Origin: Pirellulales bacterium
GTDB taxonomy: Bacteria > Planctomycetota > Planctomycetia > Pirellulales > DATAWG01
Direction of reading: 5' to 3'
Length of the DNA stretch: 43,800 bases
NCBI GenBank assembly: GCA_035939775.1
Contig: DASZFO010000292.1
Location: 1 to 43,800 of the forward strand
Position numbers and translations under genes: made by a program. The notes beneath the pieces were generated by a model that saw only the letters and a program-made list of their open reading frames with translations, did not search any database and was not told where the DNA came from. Shown piece after piece: positions 37,091 to 43,800 of this stretch; the stretch's first letter is position 1, and the number at the start of each line of letters is the position of its first letter.

Positions 37091-37906
37091 ATGCTGCCGC
37101 AGACATTTGGATTCATCGGGGCGGGTCAAATGGCGCAGGCGCTCGCCCGCGGTTTTGTCGCGGCCGGGCTGATCGAAGGTCGCCAGATCGTGACGGCCGA
37201 TCCGGTGGCCGGGGCCGTCGAGGCGCTGTGCCAGGCGGTGCCCGGCGCTCAGCGAATGGCCGACAACCGCCGCGTCGTCGAGCGGGCGGAGGTCGTCTTC
37301 CTGGCTGTCAAGCCGCAGGTCGTGCCTTCGGTGCTGACGCAACTGAAAGGGCATGTCGGCGATGATAAACTGTTGATCTCGATTGCGGCTGGAGTGCGGT
37401 TGCGAGCGCTCGCCGATGGCCTCGGGACGACGCGCCTGGTGCGCGTCATGCCGAATACGCCATGTCTCGTCGGCCTGAGTGCGAGCGCCTATAGCCTCGG
37501 GGCGGGCGCCACGCCGGCCGACGGCGAGTTGGTGGCGAAGCTGCTGGGGGCGGTCGGTCGCGCGTTCGCGGTTGATGAGAAACTGCTCGACGCGGTCACC
37601 GGTCTCTCTGGCTCCGGGCCGGCGTATGTTTATGTGATGATCGAGGCGCTGACCGACGGCGGCGTGCGAATGGGCCTGCCGCGCGAAGTCGCCGCAGCGC
37701 TCGCCGCGCAAACAGTCAAGGGCGCGGCTGAGATGGTGCTGACCACTGGCGAACATCCGGCCGCGCTAAAGGACCGCGTGGCCAGCCCCGGCGGAACGAC
37801 AATCGCCGGGCTCCAGGCCCTCGAGGTCGGCGGAGTCCGCGCCGCACTCATGGCCGCCGTTGAAGCCGCGACAAAGCGCGCCATCGAACTCGGCGCTGGA
37901 AGATAG
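37091..37906 (+). CDS. proC: Pyrroline-5-carboxylate reductase
   Basis: 271 residues from ATG 37091; a much longer frame from 36521 runs through the CPBP gene and element E and is rejected. The dinucleotide-binding motif FGFIGAGQMAQALARGF starts the protein. LVRVMPNTPCLVGLSASAYS and the C-terminal signature LKDRVASPGGTTIAGLQALEVGGVRAAL, with GLSGSGPAYVYVMIEAL, are canonical ProC motifs. It makes proline from pyrroline-5-carboxylate with NAD(P)H in the cytosol. proA and proB are not in the window. Its 5' leader carries element E. Confidence 0.95.
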   Translation: MLPQTFGFIGAGQMAQALARGFVAAGLIEGRQIVTADPVAGAVEALCQAVPGAQRMADNRRVVERAEVVFLAVKPQVVPSVLTQLKGHVGDDKLLISIAAGVRLRALADGLGTTRLVRVMPNTPCLVGLSASAYSLGAGATPADGELVAKLLGAVGRAFAVDEKLLDAVTGLSGSGPAYVYVMIEALTDGGVRMGLPREVAAALAAQTVKGAAEMVLTTGEHPAALKDRVASPGGTTIAGLQALEVGGVRAALMAAVEAATKRAIELGAGR

Positions 37907-37915
37907 AATTGAACC

Positions 37916-38155
37916 ATGTCCATCTTTTGCCGAATTGACGACAAGAACGTCCCGCTGTATCGCGTGATGTGGATCGCGGCGACGCCCCACTTCTGCGGAC
38001 ACGAGGATTGCCAGCGCGAAGGGCAATACGAGGTCCGCCTCGAGCAAGGGGAATCCGTCTGGGCCACCAAGGAAGAGTACGACGGCATCCTCCGGGCCAT
38101 CGAGGATTGGCAAGGGGGCGTCGGGCTCGATGACGATGATGAAATCCAAGAGTGA
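37916..38155 (+). CDS. Small hypothetical protein
   Basis: 79 residues, 9 bp after proC and 3 bp before the next gene, so the three form a likely operon. RIDDKNVPLYRVMWIAATPHFCGHEDCQREGQYEVRLEQGESVW carries Cys and His (HFCGHEDC) that could bind a metal. The tail is acidic (DDDDEIQE). I do not recognise the family. No Shine-Dalgarno sequence is obvious. Confidence 0.6.
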   Translation: MSIFCRIDDKNVPLYRVMWIAATPHFCGHEDCQREGQYEVRLEQGESVWATKEEYDGILRAIEDWQGGVGLDDDDEIQE

Positions 38156-38158
38156 ACC

Positions 38159-38647
38159 ATGTCGACCTTCGAAAACAGTGACTACAAATGGCGCGAGACG
38201 TATTTCGTGCTGTTCGACGCGGCCAAGCGCCCGAGCCTTGAAAGAATCGCCAAGGCCCTGCGGCGCGTGAATCCGCGGTTCGAGCTATCGAACCTGGCGG
38301 GGAACGAAGAAGGGATGTTCGAATCGCTTACCCTCCACTCGCCGCAAGACTACGCGGCCGTCGATATCAGCTATGCCGACGACGAAGAGGTGCAGGAGCA
38401 AGGCGTCAATCTCGCCGAGGAACTCCGCTCATCGGCCACCGATGCCGACGAGCGGGCGAAGCTGGCGCGGCTCCCGAAATGCAATGCCCGGCTCGACATT
38501 CTGCATTTCGAGCAAGTCGTCGGCGCCGAGAGCGAGGAGGAAGGCGAAGAACTGCTCGATCCCAGCGCGCTCTTGATCATCCTCGACACGCTGGTGGACA
38601 TGACCGGCGGGGTGGGCGTCGATCCGCAGTCGGGGACGGTGTTTTAG
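38159..38647 (+). CDS. Hypothetical acidic protein, partner of the previous gene
   Basis: 162 residues, starting 3 bp after the preceding stop. It begins YKWRETYFVLFDAAKRPSLERIAKALRRVNPRFELSNL and ends with a strongly acidic C-terminal half (ESEEEGEELLDPSALLIILDTLVDMTGGVGVDPQSGTVF). No signal peptide or TM. I have seen similar proteins in planctomycetes but no function is known to me. Confidence 0.65.
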   Translation: MSTFENSDYKWRETYFVLFDAAKRPSLERIAKALRRVNPRFELSNLAGNEEGMFESLTLHSPQDYAAVDISYADDEEVQEQGVNLAEELRSSATDADERAKLARLPKCNARLDILHFEQVVGAESEEEGEELLDPSALLIILDTLVDMTGGVGVDPQSGTVF

Positions 38648-38678
38648 GAGCGGTGAAACTGACGCGTCGTGCGCGAGT

Positions 38679-38897
38679 TCATATCTGGTCGGGATCCAAC
38701 TCCTGCGTGAGGCCGGCGCGATTCTCGGCCAGGGCCTGTTTGGCGAGTTGCGCGAGTTTTTCGCCCGAGTTCGCGAGCGCGCGGTCAAAGTCGTCTTCGG
38801 CCGTCAATTCCGCGAGCAGCCGTGAGGCGAGCAGATCCTGCTCATCGGCAGGCAGCTTCGCCGCTTCGTTGAACGCTTGTTCCAGCAGGGTGGTCAT
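38679..38897 (-). CDS. Small antitoxin-like protein, no toxin beside it
   Basis: 72 residues. MTTLLEQAFNEAAKLPADEQDLLASRLLAELTAEDDFDRALANSGEKLAQLAKQALAENRAG resembles short addiction-module antitoxins of PIN or RelE toxins, which have the LPADEQD-LA--LL-EL pattern. Normally a toxin follows; here the gene is convergent with the preceding one, with no toxin downstream. GAGGAG lies directly upstream of the ATG. Confidence 0.7.
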   Translation of the reverse strand: MTTLLEQAFNEAAKLPADEQDLLASRLLAELTAEDDFDRALANSGEKLAQLAKQALAENRAGLTQELDPDQI

Positions 38898-39011
38898 GCG
38901 TTCTCCTCTAATCCGATTATAGCTTGGCCGCGGAATGGAACCAAACAGAGGCCAAGAAGATTGCCGCAGAGTAGTGAAGCGAGACGCACAAGTCTCCCCG
39001 ACGCAGTTCGC

Positions 39012-39272
39012 TCAAGCCGCCTTGCCCATCTCCAACACTCGGCGCAGCGTTGCCGTGAGCATAATCTCGGCGGTTTGCGGGTCCGCGCGCAGGGCGTCGA
39101 GCACTTGCTCAAGCCGGTCGCGCGTCGAGAGATTCAGGTCGAGAAAGAGGAACTTTCGACCACGGACGGTGCAAGCCCCGCCGCCGTTGCCGCCGAACCA
39201 TTCTTCCCGGATTTGAAATCCGATCCGGCGCGCTGCGTCGAGAGCTTCTTCCAACAGTTCGACGCTGTGCAT
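39012..39272 (-). CDS. Small hypothetical protein
   Basis: 86 residues. MHSVELLEEALDAARRIGFQIREEWFGGNGGGACTVRGRKFLFLDLNLSTRDRLEQVLDALRADPQTAEIMLTATLRRVLEMG is a compact alpha/beta protein; I believe it is one of the small proteins conserved in planctomycetes, function unknown. It precedes the antitoxin-like gene on the minus strand with a gap of 114 bp. Confidence 0.65.
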   Translation of the reverse strand: MHSVELLEEALDAARRIGFQIREEWFGGNGGGACTVRGRKFLFLDLNLSTRDRLEQVLDALRADPQTAEIMLTATLRRVLEMGKAA

Positions 39273-39532
39273 CCTGTCTTCTCCAACCCGCGAAGCCTAT
39301 CGCGCGCCGCGGTTTGACGCCCGGCGGTGGCGGATTATAGCCGCTTCCGTTTTAGTTCGCCACAGCAGACGACGATACCGGAAATGACACTAAATTATGG
39401 ACGCGTAATGAGTTAAGACGCAACCTTGCGGCAAGACAGTGAGGAAGCCACGACGGCGGCAAAGCAAGCGGAGTTGGCGGCCTCGGTCGCCCTTCACGAT
39501 TCCGGAAGCTGGAAACAATTCGGGAGCCACTG

Positions 39533-40378
39533 ATGACGCACGATGGTCAGCAATCATTGCCCAACTTGGAGCAACAGGTCGCGATACTCAAGCAACAGCT
39601 TGCGCAGGCCCAAAAGCTGACCGCCATCGGCGAACTGGTCAGCACGACCACCCACGAATTCAACAACGTGCTCACCACGATCATCAACTACGCCAAGCTC
39701 GGCATGCGCCACTCCGACGCGCCGACCCGCGACAAGGCGTTCGAAAAGATCCTCGCGGCCGGCAATCGGGCGGCCAAGATCACTAACGGAGTGCTCGGCT
39801 TTGCCCGCAATCGCTCGACCTCATTCGAGCCGACCGATCTGGCGCGGGTCGTCGAAGACTCGCTAATGCTGCTGGAACGGGAGATGAGCAAGTATCGGAT
39901 TCGGGTCGAAAAGCTGGTCGAGCCTGCGCCGCCGGCCTGGGCGAACGGCAATCAGATTCAGCAGGTGTTGTTGAATCTGCTGATCAACGCCCGGCAGGCG
40001 ATGGCCAACGGCGGGCTGATTGTCGTCCGGCTCAGCTACGACGAAGCGGCCGACATGATCGATCTCATGGTCCGCGACTCGGGGACCGGCATTCCGCCGG
40101 AAGCACTGCGAAAGATCTTCGATCCGTTCTTCACGACTAAGTCCGGCCCCGACGCCAGCGGCAAGGGAGGCACGGGGCTGGGGCTGGCGATGTGCCGCGA
40201 CATCATCGACGCTCACCACGGCAGGATTCGGGTCGATAGCACGCCGGGCCGCGGAACCGCGTTCACGCTCAGGCTCCCGGCAAAACGCCCGGTGGCGGCC
40301 CGGCCGGCGTCGAGCCCAATTCCGGTTATCGCTCCGGCCGGCAGTAAGCCGGCCATTCTCGATGGCGCCAATCGCTAG
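39533..40378 (+). CDS. Sensor histidine kinase, short cytosolic type
   Basis: 281 residues, ATG preceded by CGGGAG. There is no TM or sensor domain, only a short coiled coil (LEQQVAILKQQLAQAQKLTAIGELVSTTTHEFNNVLTTI) that leads into the H-box, where His in THEFNNV is the phosphorylated residue. The N-box (QQVLLNLLINARQAM), G1 (VRDSGTGIPPEA), F (IFDPFFTTKSG) and G2 (GKGGTGLGLAM) motifs are complete. Kinases of this layout often work in NtrB-type or hybrid chains; no response regulator gene is adjacent. The C-terminus (PVAARPASSPIPVI) is disordered. Confidence 0.92.
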   Translation: MTHDGQQSLPNLEQQVAILKQQLAQAQKLTAIGELVSTTTHEFNNVLTTIINYAKLGMRHSDAPTRDKAFEKILAAGNRAAKITNGVLGFARNRSTSFEPTDLARVVEDSLMLLEREMSKYRIRVEKLVEPAPPAWANGNQIQQVLLNLLINARQAMANGGLIVVRLSYDEAADMIDLMVRDSGTGIPPEALRKIFDPFFTTKSGPDASGKGGTGLGLAMCRDIIDAHHGRIRVDSTPGRGTAFTLRLPAKRPVAARPASSPIPVIAPAGSKPAILDGANR

Positions 40379-40518
40379 CGTCGCGGGCGGTTTCTGCTAG
40401 AATATGGTGGCGATCGATCGCGGTCGAATGCAACATGTCGGCGTCCGACCTCCGACTTCTGACTTGTCACAACGGCCATCCCGTCGCGCGCGACGGGGCT
40501 AACGAACGTTTTCCGGCT

Positions 40519-41016
40519 ATGTCTAACGCACAATTGCATCTGAAGCGTTACGAATTCAATCGCAATCGAACGCTCGATTTGCTTTCGACGATCGAGAAGT
40601 TGCCCAATGCACAAGACGTCTTGTCGTGGCGGCCAGGACCAGGGCGGGCGCACATTGGCTGGCAATTGATGCACGTGGCGATCACGGAGGAGATTTTCGC
40701 CACGGAACGGCTCAAGCCCGAGAAGGCGGCGGCCTTTGCCGAACTTTGGCCGCGCTTCCGAGGCGGCAGCACGCCGGACGACGACGTGCCATCGGCGGAA
40801 GTGATCCGGCGGATTCTGGGCGAGACGCGCGAGCATCTGGTCAGCACTTTGGCCGAATATGGTGACGATCGCTTGGAGGAGATTCCGCCGTCGTTGGCGG
40901 CCAGGAAAATCACGGTCCGCACCGCGCTCGACATCATCGGCTGGCACGAGCCGCATCATCAGGGCCAAGCCCACATCACGCTCAACCTCTACCGCGCGGC
41001 GCACCCGCAGCCGTAG
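40519..41016 (+). CDS. DinB-like four-helix metal-binding protein
   Basis: 165 residues from ATG 40519; the longer frame (from 40435) starts in a non-coding leader and is rejected. YEFNRNRTLDLLSTIEKL, WRPGPGRAHIGWQLMHVAITEEIF and DIIGWHEPHHQGQAHITLNLYR show the DinB/YfiT pattern with metal-binding histidines (His in LMHVA, HEPHHQGQAH). Related enzymes are thiol-dependent transferases or damage-induced proteins. No Shine-Dalgarno precedes the start. Confidence 0.85.
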   Translation: MSNAQLHLKRYEFNRNRTLDLLSTIEKLPNAQDVLSWRPGPGRAHIGWQLMHVAITEEIFATERLKPEKAAAFAELWPRFRGGSTPDDDVPSAEVIRRILGETREHLVSTLAEYGDDRLEEIPPSLAARKITVRTALDIIGWHEPHHQGQAHITLNLYRAAHPQP

Positions 41017-41041
41017 GGCCGACCTGACCGTGCGGCCGTAG

Positions 41042-41100
41042 CGGAATTCGCCAGAATTCCGGGAGCTTGAACTTGCCTTCGGAATTCTTGCGGATTCCGC
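41042..41100. repeat. GAATTC-containing inverted repeat, copy 2
   Basis: GAATTCGCCAGAATTC at 41044-41059 and GGAATTCTTGCGGATTCCGC at 41081-41100 form an imperfect stem; same blocks as at 5844-5903. It lies in the DinB to MoxR-like spacer. Confidence 0.6.
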
Positions 41101-41126
41101 TGCGACCTCCTCCGCTGCTTCCCTGG

Positions 41127-41154
41127 TTGGCACCGCGACCATCCGCGCTATAAT
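41127..41154 (+). promoter_or_regulatory. Sigma-70 promoter for the MoxR/ChlI-like gene
   Basis: TTGGCA at 41127-41132 and a perfect TATAAT at 41149-41154 with a 16-bp spacer, 78 bp before the start codon. Confidence 0.6.
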
Positions 41155-41231
41155 CTCTTGCAGATGCTCATCGATTCTGTACTTCGTACTTTGCATTTCG
41201 TACTTGGCATTTCTCCCTTCGATCAACAAGT

Positions 41232-42644
41232 ATGGCAACATTGAAACCGACGAATCTCCGCGACTTGCGCGCCAGCGAATGGATGTCTCGAACCGTCAAA
41301 CAAGAAATCCAACACAACTTTCTCCGAATGCTCCGCGAGGGAGACGAGCTGTTTCCCGGGATCGTCGGCTTCGACGACACGGTTGTTCCCGAGATCAACA
41401 TCGCCTTGATCGCCGGGCACGACATGCTGTTCCTCGGCGAAAAGGGGCAGGCCAAGAGCCGGCTGATGCGGCTGTTACCTCGATTTCTCGACGCCGAGAT
41501 ACCGTATATCGAGCTGCCCGAGGCGCCGCTGCACGACGATCCGTATCGCCCGATCAGCAGCGTTTGTAGGCGATTCGTCGCGACGCATCCGGAAAGCGAA
41601 GTGCCGATCGGCTGGTGGCGGCGCGAAGATCGCTATGCCGAGCGGCTCTCGCCGGGCACCAAATTCGCCGACATCATTGGCGAGATTGACCCCGCCAAGC
41701 TGGCCGGGGGGACGAGCATGTCGGCCGAGGAGGCATTGCACTTCGGGCTGATTCCACGGATGCACCGCGGCATCTTCGCGATGAACGAATTGCCCGAACT
41801 CGACGAGCTGGTGCAGGTAGGCTTGTTCAACATCCTCGAAGAGCGCGACGTGCAGATTCGCGGCTATCCGATCAAATTCGACATCGACGTGCTGATGCTC
41901 TTTTCGGCGAATCCGGCCACTTACAACCGCAGCGGCAAGGTGATTCCGCAGTTGAAAGACCGTATCGGCGCCGTGATCCATACCCATTATCCGCGCGAGC
42001 GCGATCTAGGGATCCAAATCATGGAGCAAGAGGCGGCGGTCAACCTGGATGGCGAATTTCCGGTGGTGATCCCGTACTTCATGCGGGAGATCATCGAGCA
42101 AGTGACCATCCTGGCGCGCAAAAGCAAGTATGTCGATCATCAATCGGGCGTTAGCGCCCGGTTCAGCATTGCCAACTATCGCACGATGGTCGCCAGCGCG
42201 CGGCATCGCGCGGTGCGGCTTGGCGAACGGCCGGCAGCACCGCGAATCAGCGATTTGGGGCATCTCTATTCATCGTCGCTCGGCAAAATCGAGTTGGATA
42301 TGATGGGGAGCCATCAAATGAGCGAGCGGCAGGTGCTCGATGCCGTGCTGGCCGAGGCGATCCGCACCGTGTTCGCCGAGTACGTCGATCGACACGGCCT
42401 CGACCAGATTTCACACATCTTTTCCGACGGAGTGAAGATCGAAGTGGGCGACATGCTCCCCTCGTCGCAATATGCCGAGCGGCTGAAACGCGTGCCGCCG
42501 GTGTGGGACAAAGCGTTTGAAGTGAATGCTTCGTCCGACCCGGCTGTGCGGGCCGCCTGCGTCGAATTCGTGCTGGCAGGGCTATACGCGATGGACAAGA
42601 TCTCCCGGTCGCAGCACCACGGGCGAATAGTGTATGAGGTGTAG
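41232..42644 (+). CDS. MoxR/magnesium-chelatase-I-like AAA+ ATPase
   Basis: 470 residues. Walker A is GEKGQAKSR (about residues 68-76), an atypical G-x-x-G-x-x-K-S form; the Walker B region and sensor are [48 protein letters not shown], and the arginine finger region lies at [18 protein letters not shown]. The C-terminal helical domain ([17 protein letters not shown]) is as in ChlI/BchI. Magnesium-chelatase-like AAA proteins in non-phototrophs often pair with VWA proteins as chaperones. No such partner is next to it here, but a VWA gene is at 5924-10324. A promoter lies upstream. Confidence 0.9.
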   Translation: MATLKPTNLRDLRASEWMSRTVKQEIQHNFLRMLREGDELFPGIVGFDDTVVPEINIALIAGHDMLFLGEKGQAKSRLMRLLPRFLDAEIPYIELPEAPLHDDPYRPISSVCRRFVATHPESEVPIGWWRREDRYAERLSPGTKFADIIGEIDPAKLAGGTSMSAEEALHFGLIPRMHRGIFAMNELPELDELVQVGLFNILEERDVQIRGYPIKFDIDVLMLFSANPATYNRSGKVIPQLKDRIGAVIHTHYPRERDLGIQIMEQEAAVNLDGEFPVVIPYFMREIIEQVTILARKSKYVDHQSGVSARFSIANYRTMVASARHRAVRLGERPAAPRISDLGHLYSSSLGKIELDMMGSHQMSERQVLDAVLAEAIRTVFAEYVDRHGLDQISHIFSDGVKIEVGDMLPSSQYAERLKRVPPVWDKAFEVNASSDPAVRAACVEFVLAGLYAMDKISRSQHHGRIVYEV

Positions 42645-42816
42645 CAAATCCCCCCGTTTGCGGCGATTCATCGCGGCCAATTGACGCGCATATAATGTGT
42701 CATGAGAATTGTGGCGCAGCGAGCATCGCCGGCACTGCGGCAGGCGGCGACGCTAGCATGGCGCGATCTATGGTTACCGAGCCTGCCGCGCGGAAAAGCC
42801 AAAGGAGGGTATTGAA

Positions 42817-43152
42817 ATGTTGGGCAAGTGTCGTCTGCTTGCGACCACCGTGGCCTTGGTGCTCGGCGGATTGGCGGTATTTTCCGATCTGCCGACGGCG
42901 CAGGCGCAAGCGCCGGTTCGAAGGTCGGTCTATGCGGCGGGACGCGTCGCCGCGGCGCCGTGGCGCGGCTACGGCTGGGGTTATCGGCCATATTGGTATG
43001 GCCCGCGATACTACGGCTATTACCGGCCGTACTACCGACCATATGTTTATCAGCCTTGGTATCCGCGCTACTACTACGGCTACTTTCCATACCCGGGAAG
43101 TGTCTATCTTTCCTATTCATATCCGGTATATGGCGGCGCGTATTATTGGTGA
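42817..43152 (+). CDS. Small secreted Tyr/Pro/Gly-rich protein
   Basis: 111 residues, with AAAGGAGGG before the ATG. A signal peptide (LLATTVALVLGGLAVFSDLPTAQAQA) ends near residue 31. The mature part is dominated by Tyr, Pro, Trp, Gly and Arg (RPYWYGPRYYGYYRPYYRPY and similar), with at least 25 Tyr residues. Such Tyr-rich proteins are usual in planctomycete envelopes and may cross-link or stick to surfaces; function is unknown. TATAAT at 42691-42696 may be its -10 box. The stop overlaps the end of the convergent hydratase gene. Confidence 0.75.
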   Translation: MLGKCRLLATTVALVLGGLAVFSDLPTAQAQAPVRRSVYAAGRVAAAPWRGYGWGYRPYWYGPRYYGYYRPYYRPYVYQPWYPRYYYGYFPYPGSVYLSYSYPVYGGAYYW

Positions 43153-43800
43153 GTTCGCTGGAACGCCTCGGGTAGGTAACGGATCAGGTCACTGGCTATG
43201 ATCGAGACCTGCCCGAGCGCGTCGGCGGCCAGATCCCCGGCGAGCCCGTGAAGATAGGCGCCGAGTTGGGCGGCATCAAAGGGTTCGAGGCTCTGGGCTA
43301 AGAGCCCTGCGATGACGCCCGTGAGAACATCGCCTGTTCCCCCGGTAGCCATTCCTGGGTTGCCGGTGGTGTTGATAGCGTGATGCGAGCCATCGGCGAC
43401 CACGGTGCCATGCCCTTTGAGGACTACGACGGCCGATGCGTGTGCGGCTAGTTCAGTTGCTGCGACGACACGGTCTTCTGAAGTTTCGGGCGGACGTTGT
43501 GTCCCAACCAGCCGCGCGAATTCGCCAGGATGGGGCGTTACCACGCGCGGTCCCACGTGGTCGGGCAGGACGTCGCGGCGGCCGGAGAGCGCATTCAAGC
43601 CATCGGCATCGATAACCATGGGTTGGGAGACTTCTCGATATAGCGCGATCACCATTTCAGCGACCGCGGGCGATTGACCTAAACCCGGACCGAGCGCGAC
43701 CGTCGTTGCCTGTTGGATCAGCGCCCGCAATTGCGGCAGGGCCGAGGCGTCAAGGAGCCCGTTCGAGTCCGAGGGAACGGGCGCCGTCATATATGACGGC
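43143..43800 (-). CDS. nnrD: ADP-dependent NAD(P)H-hydrate dehydratase, 5' end beyond window
   Basis: The frame runs off the right edge: upstream of the ATG at 43790 the codons remain open, and the family needs about 70 residues more, so that ATG is internal. ALGPGLGQSPAVAEMV, PMVIDADGLNALSG, RVVTPHPGEFARLVG, AVVVLKGHGTVV and NTTGNPGMATGGTGDVLTGVIAGLLAQ are the ribokinase-like fold of NnrD/CARKD, with the catalytic Asp in GTGDVL. It repairs hydrated NAD(P)H. An N-terminal epimerase (NnrE) may be fused or adjacent in the missing part. Confidence 0.93.
   Translation of the reverse strand, partial: PSYMTAPVPSDSNGLLDASALPQLRALIQQATTVALGPGLGQSPAVAEMVIALYREVSQPMVIDADGLNALSGRRDVLPDHVGPRVVTPHPGEFARLVGTQRPPETSEDRVVAATELAAHASAVVVLKGHGTVVADGSHHAINTTGNPGMATGGTGDVLTGVIAGLLAQSLEPFDAAQLGAYLHGLAGDLAADALGQVSIIASDLIRYLPEAFQRTHQ

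Overview
The window looks like a GC-rich planctomycete chromosome segment, most likely from the Pirellulales side of the phylum. This is inferred from gene content: a PEP-CTERM-tailed beta-propeller, a CsrA on its own, a giant VWA/secretin-N-like Gly-rich protein, many dispersed hairpin repeats between genes, and several small conserved proteins of planctomycete style. No rRNA, integrase, transposase or CRISPR array is visible. Two tRNA genes are present (Glu-UUC and Met-CAU).

Layout. 1-3106: a DUF6680-like membrane protein cut by the window edge, a small membrane protein, a thiamine-binding/flavin reductase pair, and a PmtA-like methyltransferase. 3377-5799: S41 peptidase coupled to tsaD. 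5924-10324: a 1466-residue VWA protein. 10746-13129: an HtrA-type protease and a thiolase. 13185-17178 (minus): an apparent operon of alkylsulfatase-like MBL enzyme, sulfotransferase and ferrochelatase. 17213-21302: an accessory block between a tRNA-Glu gene and a 24-bp copy of that tRNA's 3' end, holding two toxin-antitoxin pairs and unknown genes. 21742-24199: csrA, nuoI, a DUF2203 gene and a small lipoprotein. 24327-28137: a reduced type VI secretion-like trio (clpV, hcp, unknown). 28283-31564: bioD, a VOC protein, an Flp pilin, an MFS transporter and a TPR gene remnant. 31863-34531: a defence/toxin-like cluster (frameshifted mrr, orphan Xre antitoxin, wHTH-nucleotidyltransferase plus HEPN) ending at tRNA-Met. 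34955-43800: a PEP-CTERM propeller, a CPBP protease, proC, small unknown genes, a histidine kinase, a DinB protein, a MoxR/ChlI-like ATPase, a Tyr-rich secreted protein and a partial NAD(P)H-hydrate dehydratase.

The most striking non-gene signal is a family of about 120-bp palindromic elements. Each is built from variable terminal inverted repeats, two 13-bp GGGGAC(A/T)GTCCCC palindromes and an inner ACCATCG/CGATGGT hairpin. I count seven copies plus one solo end. Two copies lie in frame inside real genes (ferrochelatase and the CPBP protease), two flank tRNA-Glu, and the others sit in intergenic spacers or 5' leaders. They behave like the protein-invading palindromic elements known from Rickettsia, or like REP elements mobilised by a RAYT transposase encoded elsewhere. 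This is the best candidate for an undescribed system in the window, followed by the tRNA-Glu island and the minimal clpV-hcp locus.
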